This document shows positions 15,840 through 24,281 of a DNA stretch of 48,156 nucleotides, in pieces. The number at the start of each line of letters is the position of its first letter. Within the stretch, counting starts at the first letter, position 1. The notes below the pieces were generated by a model. It searched no databases and was not told the origin of the DNA. It saw only the letters and a program-made list of their open reading frames with translations. The stretch spans positions 1 to 48,156 of the forward strand of contig JBLIOB010000004.1 in assembly GCA_047639575.1 (NCBI GenBank), read 5' to 3'. This DNA comes from JBLIOB01 sp047639575. GTDB taxonomy: Bacteria; Bacteroidota; Bacteroidia; Flavobacteriales_D; Parvicellaceae. A program made the position numbers and the translations under genes.

Positions 15840-17066
15840 ATGAGTGATGTAAGAAAACGTTTTCCGTTTAATTTTTGGTTGAACAAAGAAGTTGAAAAAC
15901 CGGCTGCTTCAGGCTGTGGATGTGGGAAACCAGCTGGAGGCTGTAACAGCCATGAAGCACCTAAAAAACAAACCCCAAAAGTTTCAAGCTGCGGTTGTGG
16001 GAATACTACTGGTGGCTGTGATTCGGCTTCAAGCAATGAATCCACTATGCCCAAAGCGGATTATTCCATTTCACCTGAAGCTTTTGATGAAGCTGTTGAA
16101 GGAACTATGGTTGGAGAAACAAAGAAAGATGGTTTCCAACAGGTATTCGAAACAAAAGTTGATCGAAGAACCGCTTTTCGACAGTTAACTGCCAGCTTGA
16201 TTGTTGGTGCTGGAGTAGTTTCATCTTGTAGTGTAACCGCGGATGGAGAATCCAAAGAGAAAGCGCAAATAGATTGGGAAGAGCAATTCAAAGGAAATTA
16301 TAAGATGATGACTCAAGAAGAAAAACAGGCCACTGTAGATCGACTGGTAAGATCTCATCAACTTCGAAAAAAGGAAAACATCACCATGTCAGCCACTGAT
16401 GCATCGAAGGATGTGCTCTTTGGTTATGCATTCAATATTTCTAAATGTCAGGGTTATATGGATTGCGTGAGTGCTTGTGTCAAGGAAAACAATCAGGACA
16501 GAAATTCTGAAATGGAGTATATCCGTATTCATGAAATGAAAGATGGTCAAGGTTTCAAATTCGAAGAAGCAGATGACAACTATTACCATGAAGTTCCCGC
16601 AGAGGGGCATTTTTATATGGGAACCCAGTGCTTTCATTGCGACAATCCACCTTGTGTAGATGTATGTCCAGTTGAAGCTACCTGGAGAGAAGAAGATGGC
16701 CTTGTCGTCATCGATTATGACTGGTGTATTGGCTGCCGATATTGCATGGCTGCATGTCCCTATGATGGGAGGCGATTTAACTGGAGCAAACCAGAAGTTC
16801 CAAAGGAAGAATTGAATAAAGAGCAGCATTATTTGGGCAATCGACCGCGAAAGAAAGGAGTCATGGAGAAATGCACATTTTGTATCCAGCGTTCTCGATC
16901 TGGCAAAAATCCTGCTTGTGTTGAGGCTTGCCCAACAGGCGCAAGAATTTTTGGAAACCTTCTTGATCCCAATAGTACCATCAGATGGGTTTTGGAAAAC
17001 AAACAAGTGTTTCGTTTGAAAGAAGACTTGGGAACGGATCCCAAGTTCTGGTATTTTATGGATTAA
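15840..17066 (+). CDS. NrfC/ActB-like ferredoxin subunit of the nap electron-transfer module
   Basis: A 408-residue protein with about sixteen cluster cysteines in the DmsB/NrfC arrangement: CQGYMDCVSACVKENN, CFHCDNPPCVDVCP, CIGCRYCMAACPYDG and CTFCIQRSRSGK...CVEACPTG. This would hold four [4Fe-4S] clusters. Unusual is a 105-residue N-terminal extension with two CGCGxxxGGC repeats (residues 26-35 and 51-60) before an internal twin-arginine segment (RR 109-110) and a lipobox-like SSC at 130. It resembles alternative complex III ActB in having the Tat-like motif inside. It is paired with the NrfD-like membrane subunit that follows after 33 bp. Confidence 0.9.
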   Translation: MSDVRKRFPFNFWLNKEVEKPAASGCGCGKPAGGCNSHEAPKKQTPKVSSCGCGNTTGGCDSASSNESTMPKADYSISPEAFDEAVEGTMVGETKKDGFQQVFETKVDRRTAFRQLTASLIVGAGVVSSCSVTADGESKEKAQIDWEEQFKGNYKMMTQEEKQATVDRLVRSHQLRKKENITMSATDASKDVLFGYAFNISKCQGYMDCVSACVKENNQDRNSEMEYIRIHEMKDGQGFKFEEADDNYYHEVPAEGHFYMGTQCFHCDNPPCVDVCPVEATWREEDGLVVIDYDWCIGCRYCMAACPYDGRRFNWSKPEVPKEELNKEQHYLGNRPRKKGVMEKCTFCIQRSRSGKNPACVEACPTGARIFGNLLDPNSTIRWVLENKQVFRLKEDLGTDPKFWYFMD

Positions 17067-17099
17067 TAAATAATAATTGAGATTTAAAATTTAATATTC

Positions 17100-18347
17100 A
17101 TGAGAACAGCTAGGGTTTTTGTAAGTATGGTGAAAGACAGCATCGGGTATATAACCGAAGGCTCCAGAGCATATCACGTATGGATGTTTTTCCTTAGTCT
17201 GATCATGCTTATTGGTATGTATTTTTATTCCATTCAATTGGAGGAAGGACTAAGTGCCACAGGAATGACCGACAGGGTTAGTTGGGGGCTTTATATTTCC
17301 AATTTCACTTTTCTTGTGGGCGTTGCTGCTGCTGCAGTGATGTTGGTTATGCCGACTTATGTTTTAAAGGATATTGACTTTAAGCATGCTGTTCTAATAG
17401 GTGAGGGGCTAGCAGTATCGGCTTTAATTATGTGTTTGGCATTTGTTGTTGCGGATATGGGAGGACCATCGGTCTTATGGCATATGATTCCTGTGATTGG
17501 GGTATTCAATTTCCCCAGTTCCATGTTGGCTTGGGACGTGATCGCATTGAATGGATATCTGTTCATTAACATCAGCATTCCTTTATATATTTTATTTAGA
17601 CACTATCAAGGGAAGGAGGCAAACAAAAAAGTTTATATCCCCGGTGCTCTTTTATCCGTCTTATGGGCAGTTGGCATTCACTTAGTGACGGCATTTCTTT
17701 ATCAGGGACTTCAGGCAAAACCGTTCTGGAACAATGCGCTTCTCGGCCCTCGTTTTTTAGCCTCAGCATTTGCAGCTGGCCCAGCATTGATCATTTTAGT
17801 TTTAGCTGCGATTCGTAAGTTTTCCGAATTTAAAATTGAAGACAAAACAATCAAAAAAATTGCACTTATAGTAACGGTTGCAGCACAAATAAATCTCATC
17901 ATGTTGATTTCAGAGTTATTTAAAGAATTCTATGCGCCTACACATCATAGTGAAAGTGCCTACTATCTTTTCTTCGGACTACATGGCAAGAATGCTTTAA
18001 TGCCTTGGATTTGGACTGCCATTCCCCTGAACGTTTTGGCTACGGTGTTGTTGACCTTCCATAAATTACGAAATAACCTTAATGTTCTATATGTCTGCTG
18101 CATCATGCTTTTTGCCGCAATTTGGATAGAAAAAGGATTTGGTTTAATTGTACCTGGCTTCATTCCTGGTCCTTATGGAAAAATTGCAGAGTACACACCA
18201 ACGTGGGTTGAAATTTGGGTGACATTGGGCATCTGGGCTATGGGCGCTTTCATTTTCACTATGCTTGCCAAAACGTCTATTGGTATTGAATTGGGTCATC
18301 TGCGTTACAAGAAAAAAGAAGCCAACAACACCAAATCAATTTCATAA
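17100..18347 (+). CDS. nrfD: NrfD-family membrane quinol dehydrogenase subunit
   Basis: A 415-residue integral membrane protein with about ten helices, of the NrfD/PsrC type. It starts with a cytoplasmic stretch (IGYITEGSRAYHVWMF) and has the WGLYISNFTFLVG and AWDVIALNGYLFIN blocks typical of the family. It would oxidise menaquinol and feed electrons through the NrfC-like ferredoxin and the tetraheme lipoprotein to NapB and NapA. It substitutes for NapC/NapGH, none of which is present in the operon. Confidence 0.93.
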   Translation: MRTARVFVSMVKDSIGYITEGSRAYHVWMFFLSLIMLIGMYFYSIQLEEGLSATGMTDRVSWGLYISNFTFLVGVAAAAVMLVMPTYVLKDIDFKHAVLIGEGLAVSALIMCLAFVVADMGGPSVLWHMIPVIGVFNFPSSMLAWDVIALNGYLFINISIPLYILFRHYQGKEANKKVYIPGALLSVLWAVGIHLVTAFLYQGLQAKPFWNNALLGPRFLASAFAAGPALIILVLAAIRKFSEFKIEDKTIKKIALIVTVAAQINLIMLISELFKEFYAPTHHSESAYYLFFGLHGKNALMPWIWTAIPLNVLATVLLTFHKLRNNLNVLYVCCIMLFAAIWIEKGFGLIVPGFIPGPYGKIAEYTPTWVEIWVTLGIWAMGAFIFTMLAKTSIGIELGHLRYKKKEANNTKSIS

Positions 18348-18369
18348 CAATTAGAATATTATTAAAGAA

Positions 18370-18705
18370 ATGAAGATTAGCATTAACGGTAATTCAGTTC
18401 GGTTTGGACTCACTAAAAATGAAGTTGAAGGACTTTGTCAAAAAGGAATGGCAAGAGAGAAAATCACCTTCAATGAATCCAATTTTATCTATGCCGTAAA
18501 AGTCTCAGATAAATATGACAACCTGCATGCTTGTTTTCTGAATCTTGGAATCATTCTTTTTATTCCAAAAGATATACTAGGAGATTGGCACCTTAGCGAT
18601 CAGGTTGGTTTTGGTCATTCCCAAACGATGGAGAATGGACAAAAAGTAGAGTTAAGTCTTGAAAAAGATTTTGTTTGCTCGGATGAGATGATTGTATCTA
18701 GTTAG
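18370..18705 (+). CDS. DUF7009-like small protein
   Basis: A 111-residue soluble protein. The start ISINGNSVRFGLTKNEVEGL and the end LEKDFVCSDE match the DUF7009 pattern in Bacteroidetes. Function is unknown. It lies 22 bp after nrfD and ends 9 bp before the convergent usp, so it is the last gene of the nap transcript. Confidence 0.75.
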   Translation: MKISINGNSVRFGLTKNEVEGLCQKGMAREKITFNESNFIYAVKVSDKYDNLHACFLNLGIILFIPKDILGDWHLSDQVGFGHSQTMENGQKVELSLEKDFVCSDEMIVSS

Positions 18706-18714
18706 CAACCAATA

Positions 18715-19950
18715 TCACTGATGAAAAATCAACAAAGGCACATGCGTATCCATAACCATACTAGCGGTTACACTTCTCCCCAGAGCATTATACAGCCATC
18801 CATTGTGATGTCTCATCAAACAAACGAGATCTATTGATCTTTTGGCTACTTCCGAATTGATAAATGATTTCACATCGTTTGCAGTAAAATGTTCAATTGT
18901 TTCACCTTCAAGTCCAAGTAACTCAAGCACATTGTTTTCTTGCATTTTATCAAAGACGGATGAAAGTTTAGTCTCATCAGACTCCACATGAATTATATTC
19001 AGTTTTGACTTGAATATTTTCCTAATTGCCTCGAATATTTCAAACCTTTCAGGAACAGCATCTAATTCAAGATCTAGTGCAAGTAGAATGTTATCAAGTG
19101 GGAGCAAAGGGGCTTCGTTGGGAACGACCAATAAGGGCAGTCTGGAGTGCTTTATAAGGTGAGTCGTATGCGTTCCAAATAGGACGGAACTTATGCCAGA
19201 TGAACCTTTGGTACCCATGACGATGAGATCGACATCATTCTTGGATGCGACATCCATTATTTTATCAATAAGAAACCCAACCTCATGCACAAATCTTACG
19301 CGACCCTTTATGGCGGGAAAGGATTTCTGGAGGCGCTTTTCTTCAGCTTTCAATTCATCAAGCCCATTTGGATGCACATTTTCAAAGGTATCTTGATCCA
19401 GTTCCGCTGCCTTATATGGACTGGCTAGAACGTTTAAGATTATGATTTCTTCCGTTAAATGACCCAATAGATTAAGAGCGTAATCTACAGCTCTATTAGC
19501 ATTTAAAGAGAAGTCGGTAGGAATTAAAATTTTCTTAATGGGATTTGGACTTTTTATTTTTGGCGTAATATTTTGTTCAAATTCACGAAATTCATTGGCA
19601 TATGTTCGCAAGGTGTTTTCAGTTAAATCCATTTGTTTTTTAAGTTCATCATGTTGCTCTATGAATGGAGTAGTAATATCTTTACTCTTGTTTTCCATTG
19701 AAATTGTAGCCTCTTGATGGTGAAATATTCTACTTTTAAGATCAAGCAAAAATTCATGCGAATAGTACGTTACAATATTTTGCAAATGTCCAATGGTCTT
19801 TAGTTTGTCTTTGTTTGGATTCGATTTAACCCCATCATCTAAGATGATTTGATAGGCGTCCATTCTTTCTGACCAAAAATTCACGTCACTAATCCATACT
19901 GCTGATTCTTCTTTTAAATCTGCCCAATATTTTGATTCTCCTTTACTCAC
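18715..19950 (-). CDS. Universal stress protein with an N-terminal helical domain
   Basis: A 411-residue fusion. Residues 1-130 form a helical bundle-like domain rich in His, Glu and Trp (VWISDVNFWSERMDAY; YYSHEFLLDLKSRIFHHQE; FIEQHDELKKQM). It is followed by tandem Usp domains: KKILIPTDFSLNANRAV with ATP signature GTKGSSG...FGTHT, and a degenerate second domain. The same helical domain occurs alone at 37619-38068. It follows the next Usp by 28 bp on the same transcript. Fusion suggests that the helical protein and a Usp act together. Confidence 0.9.
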   Translation of the reverse strand: MSKGESKYWADLKEESAVWISDVNFWSERMDAYQIILDDGVKSNPNKDKLKTIGHLQNIVTYYSHEFLLDLKSRIFHHQEATISMENKSKDITTPFIEQHDELKKQMDLTENTLRTYANEFREFEQNITPKIKSPNPIKKILIPTDFSLNANRAVDYALNLLGHLTEEIIILNVLASPYKAAELDQDTFENVHPNGLDELKAEEKRLQKSFPAIKGRVRFVHEVGFLIDKIMDVASKNDVDLIVMGTKGSSGISSVLFGTHTTHLIKHSRLPLLVVPNEAPLLPLDNILLALDLELDAVPERFEIFEAIRKIFKSKLNIIHVESDETKLSSVFDKMQENNVLELLGLEGETIEHFTANDVKSFINSEVAKRSIDLVCLMRHHNGWLYNALGRSVTASMVMDTHVPLLIFHQ

Positions 19951-19978
19951 TTTACAATTTATTTCTATTCAACATCTG

Positions 19979-20794
19979 TTATTTCGCATCGGGTAAGGAA
20001 AGCAGCGGAATTTTGATCTCCATAACAGCATTTCCGACTGTAGACTTAGCTATAGATGGATTGATCAAGTAGTGATCTCTTTTCAGCATAGCCAATAGGT
20101 CCACTTTGTTTTTTTCAACATATTGCATAAGGCCATGTACCGTGGATTCATCGTCCACAAAATCATATCGATGCGGACGTTGGGAAAGTTCGCGATCCAT
20201 TGTAATTCCAGACATGGTTTGCTCCATTGTTGCTGGTTCTTTCTTATTAAGTACATTAAGAACAATGAATTCTGAATTGGATAAACTCAAGAGTTTCATC
20301 AGGTAGTCATAAGAATCGAAGTCATTAACAGGTCTGAAATCAGTCCCTAAAACCATCCTGCGAAATCCATCATAACTGACATTAAGTGGAATAGCCATTA
20401 CAGGTATGTTTGAAGCTTCGATGACTCCGCTGGTTATACTTCCCAAAATTTTGGAAACCACATCACTATTGCCTTTGGTGCCCATAAAGATAGCTTCAGC
20501 ACAATATTTCTCAGCAACTCTTACGGTGCCTGTAACAATACTTTCTCTAAGCACCATTGATTCAAATTGATGGTGCGGGTTGTCGCCAATTCTTGTAAGT
20601 TCATCAACATGACGTTTAATTTCATTTGTTGAATGATTATCATTTTCCTCGGGTGTTACCTTCGTTCCTGCTTCGCTCTCAATAAAGTGTGCGAAAACAA
20701 ATTTGGTCGATCGATTTGAGAATAGTTTTAGGGCAAATTTAGCAGCATTCTTTGCTGAATTTGAAAAATCGTATGGTATTAATATCGTATGCAT
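19979..20794 (-). CDS. Universal stress protein, tandem Usp domains
   Basis: A 271-residue two-domain Usp. Domain 1 opens HTILIPYDFSNSAKNAA and has the signature GTKGNSD...LGSIT; domain 2 (from about 140) starts FRRMVLGTDF and lacks it. It is the first gene of a two-gene unit with the longer Usp fusion. A perfect palindromic site TGACTTTTGTCA lies 115 bp upstream, further than in most genes here. Confidence 0.9.
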   Translation of the reverse strand: MHTILIPYDFSNSAKNAAKFALKLFSNRSTKFVFAHFIESEAGTKVTPEENDNHSTNEIKRHVDELTRIGDNPHHQFESMVLRESIVTGTVRVAEKYCAEAIFMGTKGNSDVVSKILGSITSGVIEASNIPVMAIPLNVSYDGFRRMVLGTDFRPVNDFDSYDYLMKLLSLSNSEFIVLNVLNKKEPATMEQTMSGITMDRELSQRPHRYDFVDDESTVHGLMQYVEKNKVDLLAMLKRDHYLINPSIAKSTVGNAVMEIKIPLLSLPDAK

Positions 20795-20903
20795 TTCTTG
20801 TCTTTTTTATTAATAAATGATCTCGATAATAGCTGTCATCATTTAGTGTTCAAAAATGTTTCTAATAAGTTGAACTGATTTTGATTGAAGTCAGAACATC
20901 AAA

Positions 20904-20915
20904 TGACTTTTGTCA
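20904..20915. promoter_or_regulatory. FixK/FNR-like palindrome upstream of the usp pair
   Basis: TGACTTTTGTCA, a perfect palindrome identical to the two central sites at 25449 and 25483. Its centre is 115 bp from the usp start; no clear -7 element was found at the matching spacing. Confidence 0.65.
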
Positions 20916-20942
20916 GTTTAATTGCGCTTGGGAGCGGTATTA

Positions 20943-21386
20943 TCAATAAATAGCCTGAATTACACTTTCTTCTTCCCCAATGACCAGCGCGTCTCCAACG
21001 TTTAATTTCAATAATTTCTTATAAATAGGGGAGTCCCTTGAAATTGGAAATAGCGGTTTGTCAGTGTACTTGAATGAGCGAGCAGCAATAGATACATAGA
21101 TCAAATCATGTTCCGATTCAACCAGTGCTCCTGGACCAATAGAGTTCATAGGTTCATCGGAAAGATTTTCGATAGAACTCAGTTGTTCTTTCGCGCTATT
21201 TAACCTTTGGCTAAGGTTCATCTCAATATTTGAGATTTCCGCCTGGTGAGAAAAATCTTCCGGATCAATGGTGTCATCTTCATCCAAATCCGAACCTTGG
21301 TGAAGGTCATTTATTTCTTGTTTTAAATTTTCAATGACTTCCTTTTGTTCGGCTATCAATAACTTTTTGACTTCTTTTTTATTCAT
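20943..21386 (-). CDS. GreA/GreB-like protein
   Basis: A 147-residue protein with an N-terminal helical region (KKEVKKLLIAEQKEVIENLK, then an acidic loop and SNIEMNLSQRLNSAKEQL) and a C-terminal beta domain (SIGPGALVESEHDLIYVSIAARS, PLFPISRDSPIYKKLLKLNVGDALVIGEE). This is the fold of transcript-cleavage factors and the Rnk family. The tip acidic pair expected for RNA polymerase cleavage is not obvious, so it may be a Gre-like regulator. It follows the TerB-like gene by 13 bp, on one transcript with a FixK-like site. Confidence 0.75.
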   Translation of the reverse strand: MNKKEVKKLLIAEQKEVIENLKQEINDLHQGSDLDEDDTIDPEDFSHQAEISNIEMNLSQRLNSAKEQLSSIENLSDEPMNSIGPGALVESEHDLIYVSIAARSFKYTDKPLFPISRDSPIYKKLLKLNVGDALVIGEEESVIQAIY

Positions 21387-21399
21387 AACTACAAGGCTT

Positions 21400-21819
21400 T
21401 TATTGATGAAGTATCGACTTATTTAGGAGCGTTTCCAATTTCAATAAGAACGCTGATTCGTTTTTATCTGTGCCATGGTATGCATTAGCTATGGCCTTTG
21501 AAGTCTTGATAACCAAATCAACTACGTCTTTAGTAAATAAGTGTTCGTGGGTTTTTTTGAAGAGTCTAAAATCTTCAAATGTCGTTTCCGAATCTGAGAA
21601 ACCTTCTCTTAAATTTTGAAATACTGTCTCTATCTGATAGGCGGCATCGGTATGAAATACATCTTCACTATCTTCTAATGGAATCCATTCTTTGTCGATG
21701 ATTACTTTTAGCTGAACTTCTTCTTCAGATCGAACCATACCATCGGCTTTTGCCACGGCATAAAATAGTTCACCCAAATGCTGATAAAACCTGGTCATTA
21801 ATTCGTCTGTTGCTTTCAT
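21400..21819 (-). CDS. TerB-like helical protein
   Basis: A 139-residue helical protein. LGELFYAVAKADGMVRSEEEVQLKVIIDKEW is reminiscent of the TerB-type acidic motif with bound metal (Asp-Gly and Glu-rich first helix). A role is not known. First gene of a two-gene unit with the Gre-like protein; a near-consensus FixK-like site is centred 77 bp upstream. Confidence 0.65.
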   Translation of the reverse strand: MKATDELMTRFYQHLGELFYAVAKADGMVRSEEEVQLKVIIDKEWIPLEDSEDVFHTDAAYQIETVFQNLREGFSDSETTFEDFRLFKKTHEHLFTKDVVDLVIKTSKAIANAYHGTDKNESAFLLKLETLLNKSILHQ

Positions 21820-21890
21820 TGCATATAAGTTTTAATGCAATGTTAGCCACGTAAAGCCCTTTTAGCACTGACAAGGAAAAGGTAGAGGAC

Positions 21891-21902
21891 TGAGAATAGT
21901 CA
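21891..21902. promoter_or_regulatory. Near-consensus FixK/FNR-like palindrome
   Basis: TGAGAATAGTCA; G replaces the pyrimidine at position 4, but the site is flanked by complementary C and G bases (CTGA...TCAG). It is centred 77 bp upstream of the TerB-like start, the spacing seen for the perfect sites, which supports it. Confidence 0.5.
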
Positions 21903-21910
21903 GTTGAAGG

Positions 21911-22966
21911 CTACCAAATTTTTTCTAATCCAGTAGAATCAACGACATGAATAACTGATTTTTTGTCGGTAGTAATCAATCCTTCTTCTTTGAAATGAGA
22001 AAGGGTTCGTATAACCGATTCAGATGCGGTTCCAACCATACTTGCTAAGTCATGACGACTTATATCTATGATAAACTCATCTTCATTTTTTCCGAATTTG
22101 GATTTCAGTTCAAGTAGGGCATTGGCAGTTCTTTTTCTAACCGTATCATAAGCCAAACTCAACAATTTTTTCTCTTGTTCGAAAAAGTTATGAGAAAGTA
22201 ACTTGATAAAAGCATTTCCAACTTCTCTATCCCGTTGCAACAATTGCTCAAAGTCATGTCTGGGGATTCTACAAATTTCACAATCCTCCATTGCCTCCGC
22301 AAAATCAGGGTAATCTCTAGCTTCCATAATAGGTACGTGACCAAAGAACTCTCCTTTCTTGACAAGGGAAGTAGTGTATTCTTTACCATCGGCATGAATC
22401 TTATACGTTCTTACTTTTCCTTCGTTTAGAAAAAACAAATACCGGGGATCGTCCCCTTCATGATAAATGGGTTGTTTCTTTTTATAAGCACGGGGCTCTC
22501 TATCCGTATATAAGCCCTGAAGAGATGTAATTTCATGGACTCGATCTATAAACGTGTTTAATCCATCTCTGGTATAAGCAAACTCGTGTTTCAGAATTTC
22601 ACTTCGCTTCAATCTGCCCTCTATTGCATTTAGCAGATCCATTTCTTCGAATGGCTTCGTCAGGTAGTCATCAGCGCCCAAGGTCATGCCTTTACGCACA
22701 TCACTCTTTTCTGACTTCGCACTTAAAAAAATGAAAGGTATACCTGAGGTTGCAGGATCGCGGCTTAGCATGTAGATCACACCATAACCATCTAATTCCG
22801 GCATCATAATATCACAAAGGATTAAATCAGGGATAATTTCCTTGGCCTTTTGAACACCATCTTTTCCATTCACAGCAGTTTCCACCTCATAATTGGCCAA
22901 ACGTAACATTTCAGCTGTTGTCTCACGAATGATTTCTTCGTCTTCTATTATTAAAACCTTTTTCAT
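21911..22966 (-). CDS. Response regulator with Crp/Fnr output domain (FixJ/FixK-like fusion)
   Basis: A 351-residue regulator. REC domain: residues 1-120, phospho-acceptor Asp52 (CDIMMP), Lys104. A cyclic-nucleotide-like beta-barrel spans about 155-265, and a Crp-type helix-turn-helix about 275-351. In the recognition helix GTASESVIRTLSHF, Glu316 and Arg320 match the Glu and Arg that contact TGA in FNR/CRP; the FNR serine that reads the outer T is Ile319, which agrees with sites TGAY-N4-RTCA lacking a fixed outer T. There is no N-terminal Fe-S cysteine cluster, so oxygen is not sensed here. It sits 4 bp after the kinase gene. It is the best candidate to bind the ~20 palindromes in this window. 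Confidence 0.93.
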   Translation of the reverse strand: MKKVLIIEDEEIIRETTAEMLRLANYEVETAVNGKDGVQKAKEIIPDLILCDIMMPELDGYGVIYMLSRDPATSGIPFIFLSAKSEKSDVRKGMTLGADDYLTKPFEEMDLLNAIEGRLKRSEILKHEFAYTRDGLNTFIDRVHEITSLQGLYTDREPRAYKKKQPIYHEGDDPRYLFFLNEGKVRTYKIHADGKEYTTSLVKKGEFFGHVPIMEARDYPDFAEAMEDCEICRIPRHDFEQLLQRDREVGNAFIKLLSHNFFEQEKKLLSLAYDTVRKRTANALLELKSKFGKNEDEFIIDISRHDLASMVGTASESVIRTLSHFKEEGLITTDKKSVIHVVDSTGLEKIW

Positions 22967-22970
22967 AGTG

Positions 22971-24242
22971 TTATTTTTTAGATTCGGTTAATGGAATGGT
23001 ACATGTAAATGTAGTGCCAACTCCTTCTTTACTTGTAAACGAAATTTCTCCTTTCATCAATTGCAAATATCGTTTTACGATGTTTAGACCAAGACCCGTT
23101 CCCTTAATGTTGGTTACATTGTGGGCGCGAAAAAATCTGCCGAATAATTGAGGCTGATCGGCTTCAGGAATACCAATGCCATTGTCCTTAACCTCGATCT
23201 TCAAGGAGTCATAAGATTTAATGACAGATAGAGATACCTGACCATTTGATTTAGAATATTTCAATCCATTAGATAGTAAATTGATCATAACGTTCTTGAC
23301 AATATTTCGATCTAGATAGACACTACAATTATCACCAATGCAACTCGATTCAATATGTTTGCCATCGGTCATTAATGGCTCTAATTCCTCAATACACTCT
23401 GCACAAAGATCATCAATTAGAAAGTCAATTTCATGGGTCTCCACTTTTCCACTTTGGAGTTTGTCTATGGAGAGAAAATCGTTAAGAATTGAGGTCAAAT
23501 TCCCAACAGAAGTACGAATCATATCGGTCAACCTTTTACGATCTCCAACCTGATCCGTTTTTTCATATCTATCAATAAGAGAAGAAGCGGATTGGATTCC
23601 CGTTAAAGGGGTTCTAAATTCATGAGATGCCATAGAAACAAAGCGAGATTTCAACTCTCCTAGTTCAACCTCTTTTTCTAAAAGCATTCTCACTTCTTTT
23701 TCTTTCAACTTCCTTTTATCAATCTCCTGAGTCAAAGAGTTATTGATTTTTTCTAATTCTTGTGTTCGCTGACCTATCATATCTTCCAGAGAATGATTCA
23801 GTAATTCAAGCTCTTTTTTTGCTTTCATCTCCTCTGTCATATCATGGACTACACCTGAGTAGATGGTTCCACTGTCCAATTTCACCTCACTAATGCTTAA
23901 TCGAAATGGAAACGTGGTACCGTCTTTCTTTTTACCTATAACATTCCTCCCAATTCCAATGATTTTACGTTCTCCAGTATTATGATAATTTCCCAAATAA
24001 CCATCATGCGCACTGTGATCTGGCTCGGGCATCAGTATTTTAATATTATTTCCCAAAACTTCCGATTCATCGTATTGAAATATATTAAGTGCTGCTGGAT
24101 TCATCATTTCAATAATTCCTTTTTTATTGATGGTTATAATACCATCTACTGCTGCATCGAATATTGCCTTTAATCTTTTTTCACTCTCATCAAGTGCCGC
24201 TTTTATAGAGTTGTTCTCTTGTTTTCCTTTATTCATTGCCAA
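22971..24242 (-). CDS. PAS histidine kinase, FixL-like
   Basis: A 423-residue soluble kinase without membrane segments. The PAS domain (about residues 22-140) closely follows the FixL heme-PAS: MPEPDHSAHDGY places His79 at the position of the FixL heme ligand, and IIGIGRNVIG has the arginine (Arg99) that contacts bound oxygen in FixL. A coiled coil (about 145-195) leads to HisKA with SHEFRTPLTG, then N-box NVMINLLSNGLKYS, and G-boxes DNGIGIP and GTGLGLNIVKR. Non-heme PAS domains can show the same motif, so heme binding is inferred. It is in one operon with an HMA protein, a Usp and the REC-Crp regulator. Confidence 0.9.
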   Translation of the reverse strand: MAMNKGKQENNSIKAALDESEKRLKAIFDAAVDGIITINKKGIIEMMNPAALNIFQYDESEVLGNNIKILMPEPDHSAHDGYLGNYHNTGERKIIGIGRNVIGKKKDGTTFPFRLSISEVKLDSGTIYSGVVHDMTEEMKAKKELELLNHSLEDMIGQRTQELEKINNSLTQEIDKRKLKEKEVRMLLEKEVELGELKSRFVSMASHEFRTPLTGIQSASSLIDRYEKTDQVGDRKRLTDMIRTSVGNLTSILNDFLSIDKLQSGKVETHEIDFLIDDLCAECIEELEPLMTDGKHIESSCIGDNCSVYLDRNIVKNVMINLLSNGLKYSKSNGQVSLSVIKSYDSLKIEVKDNGIGIPEADQPQLFGRFFRAHNVTNIKGTGLGLNIVKRYLQLMKGEISFTSKEGVGTTFTCTIPLTESKK

Positions 24243-24281
24243 GTTAAAGTGTTGCCACGAAGGTAATTATTCTTTCCTTTT

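Noticed and set aside
16389..17006. Long open frame antisense to the NrfC-like gene
   Set aside because: It is a shadow of the Cys-rich coding sequence on the other strand, without a promoter or family resemblance.
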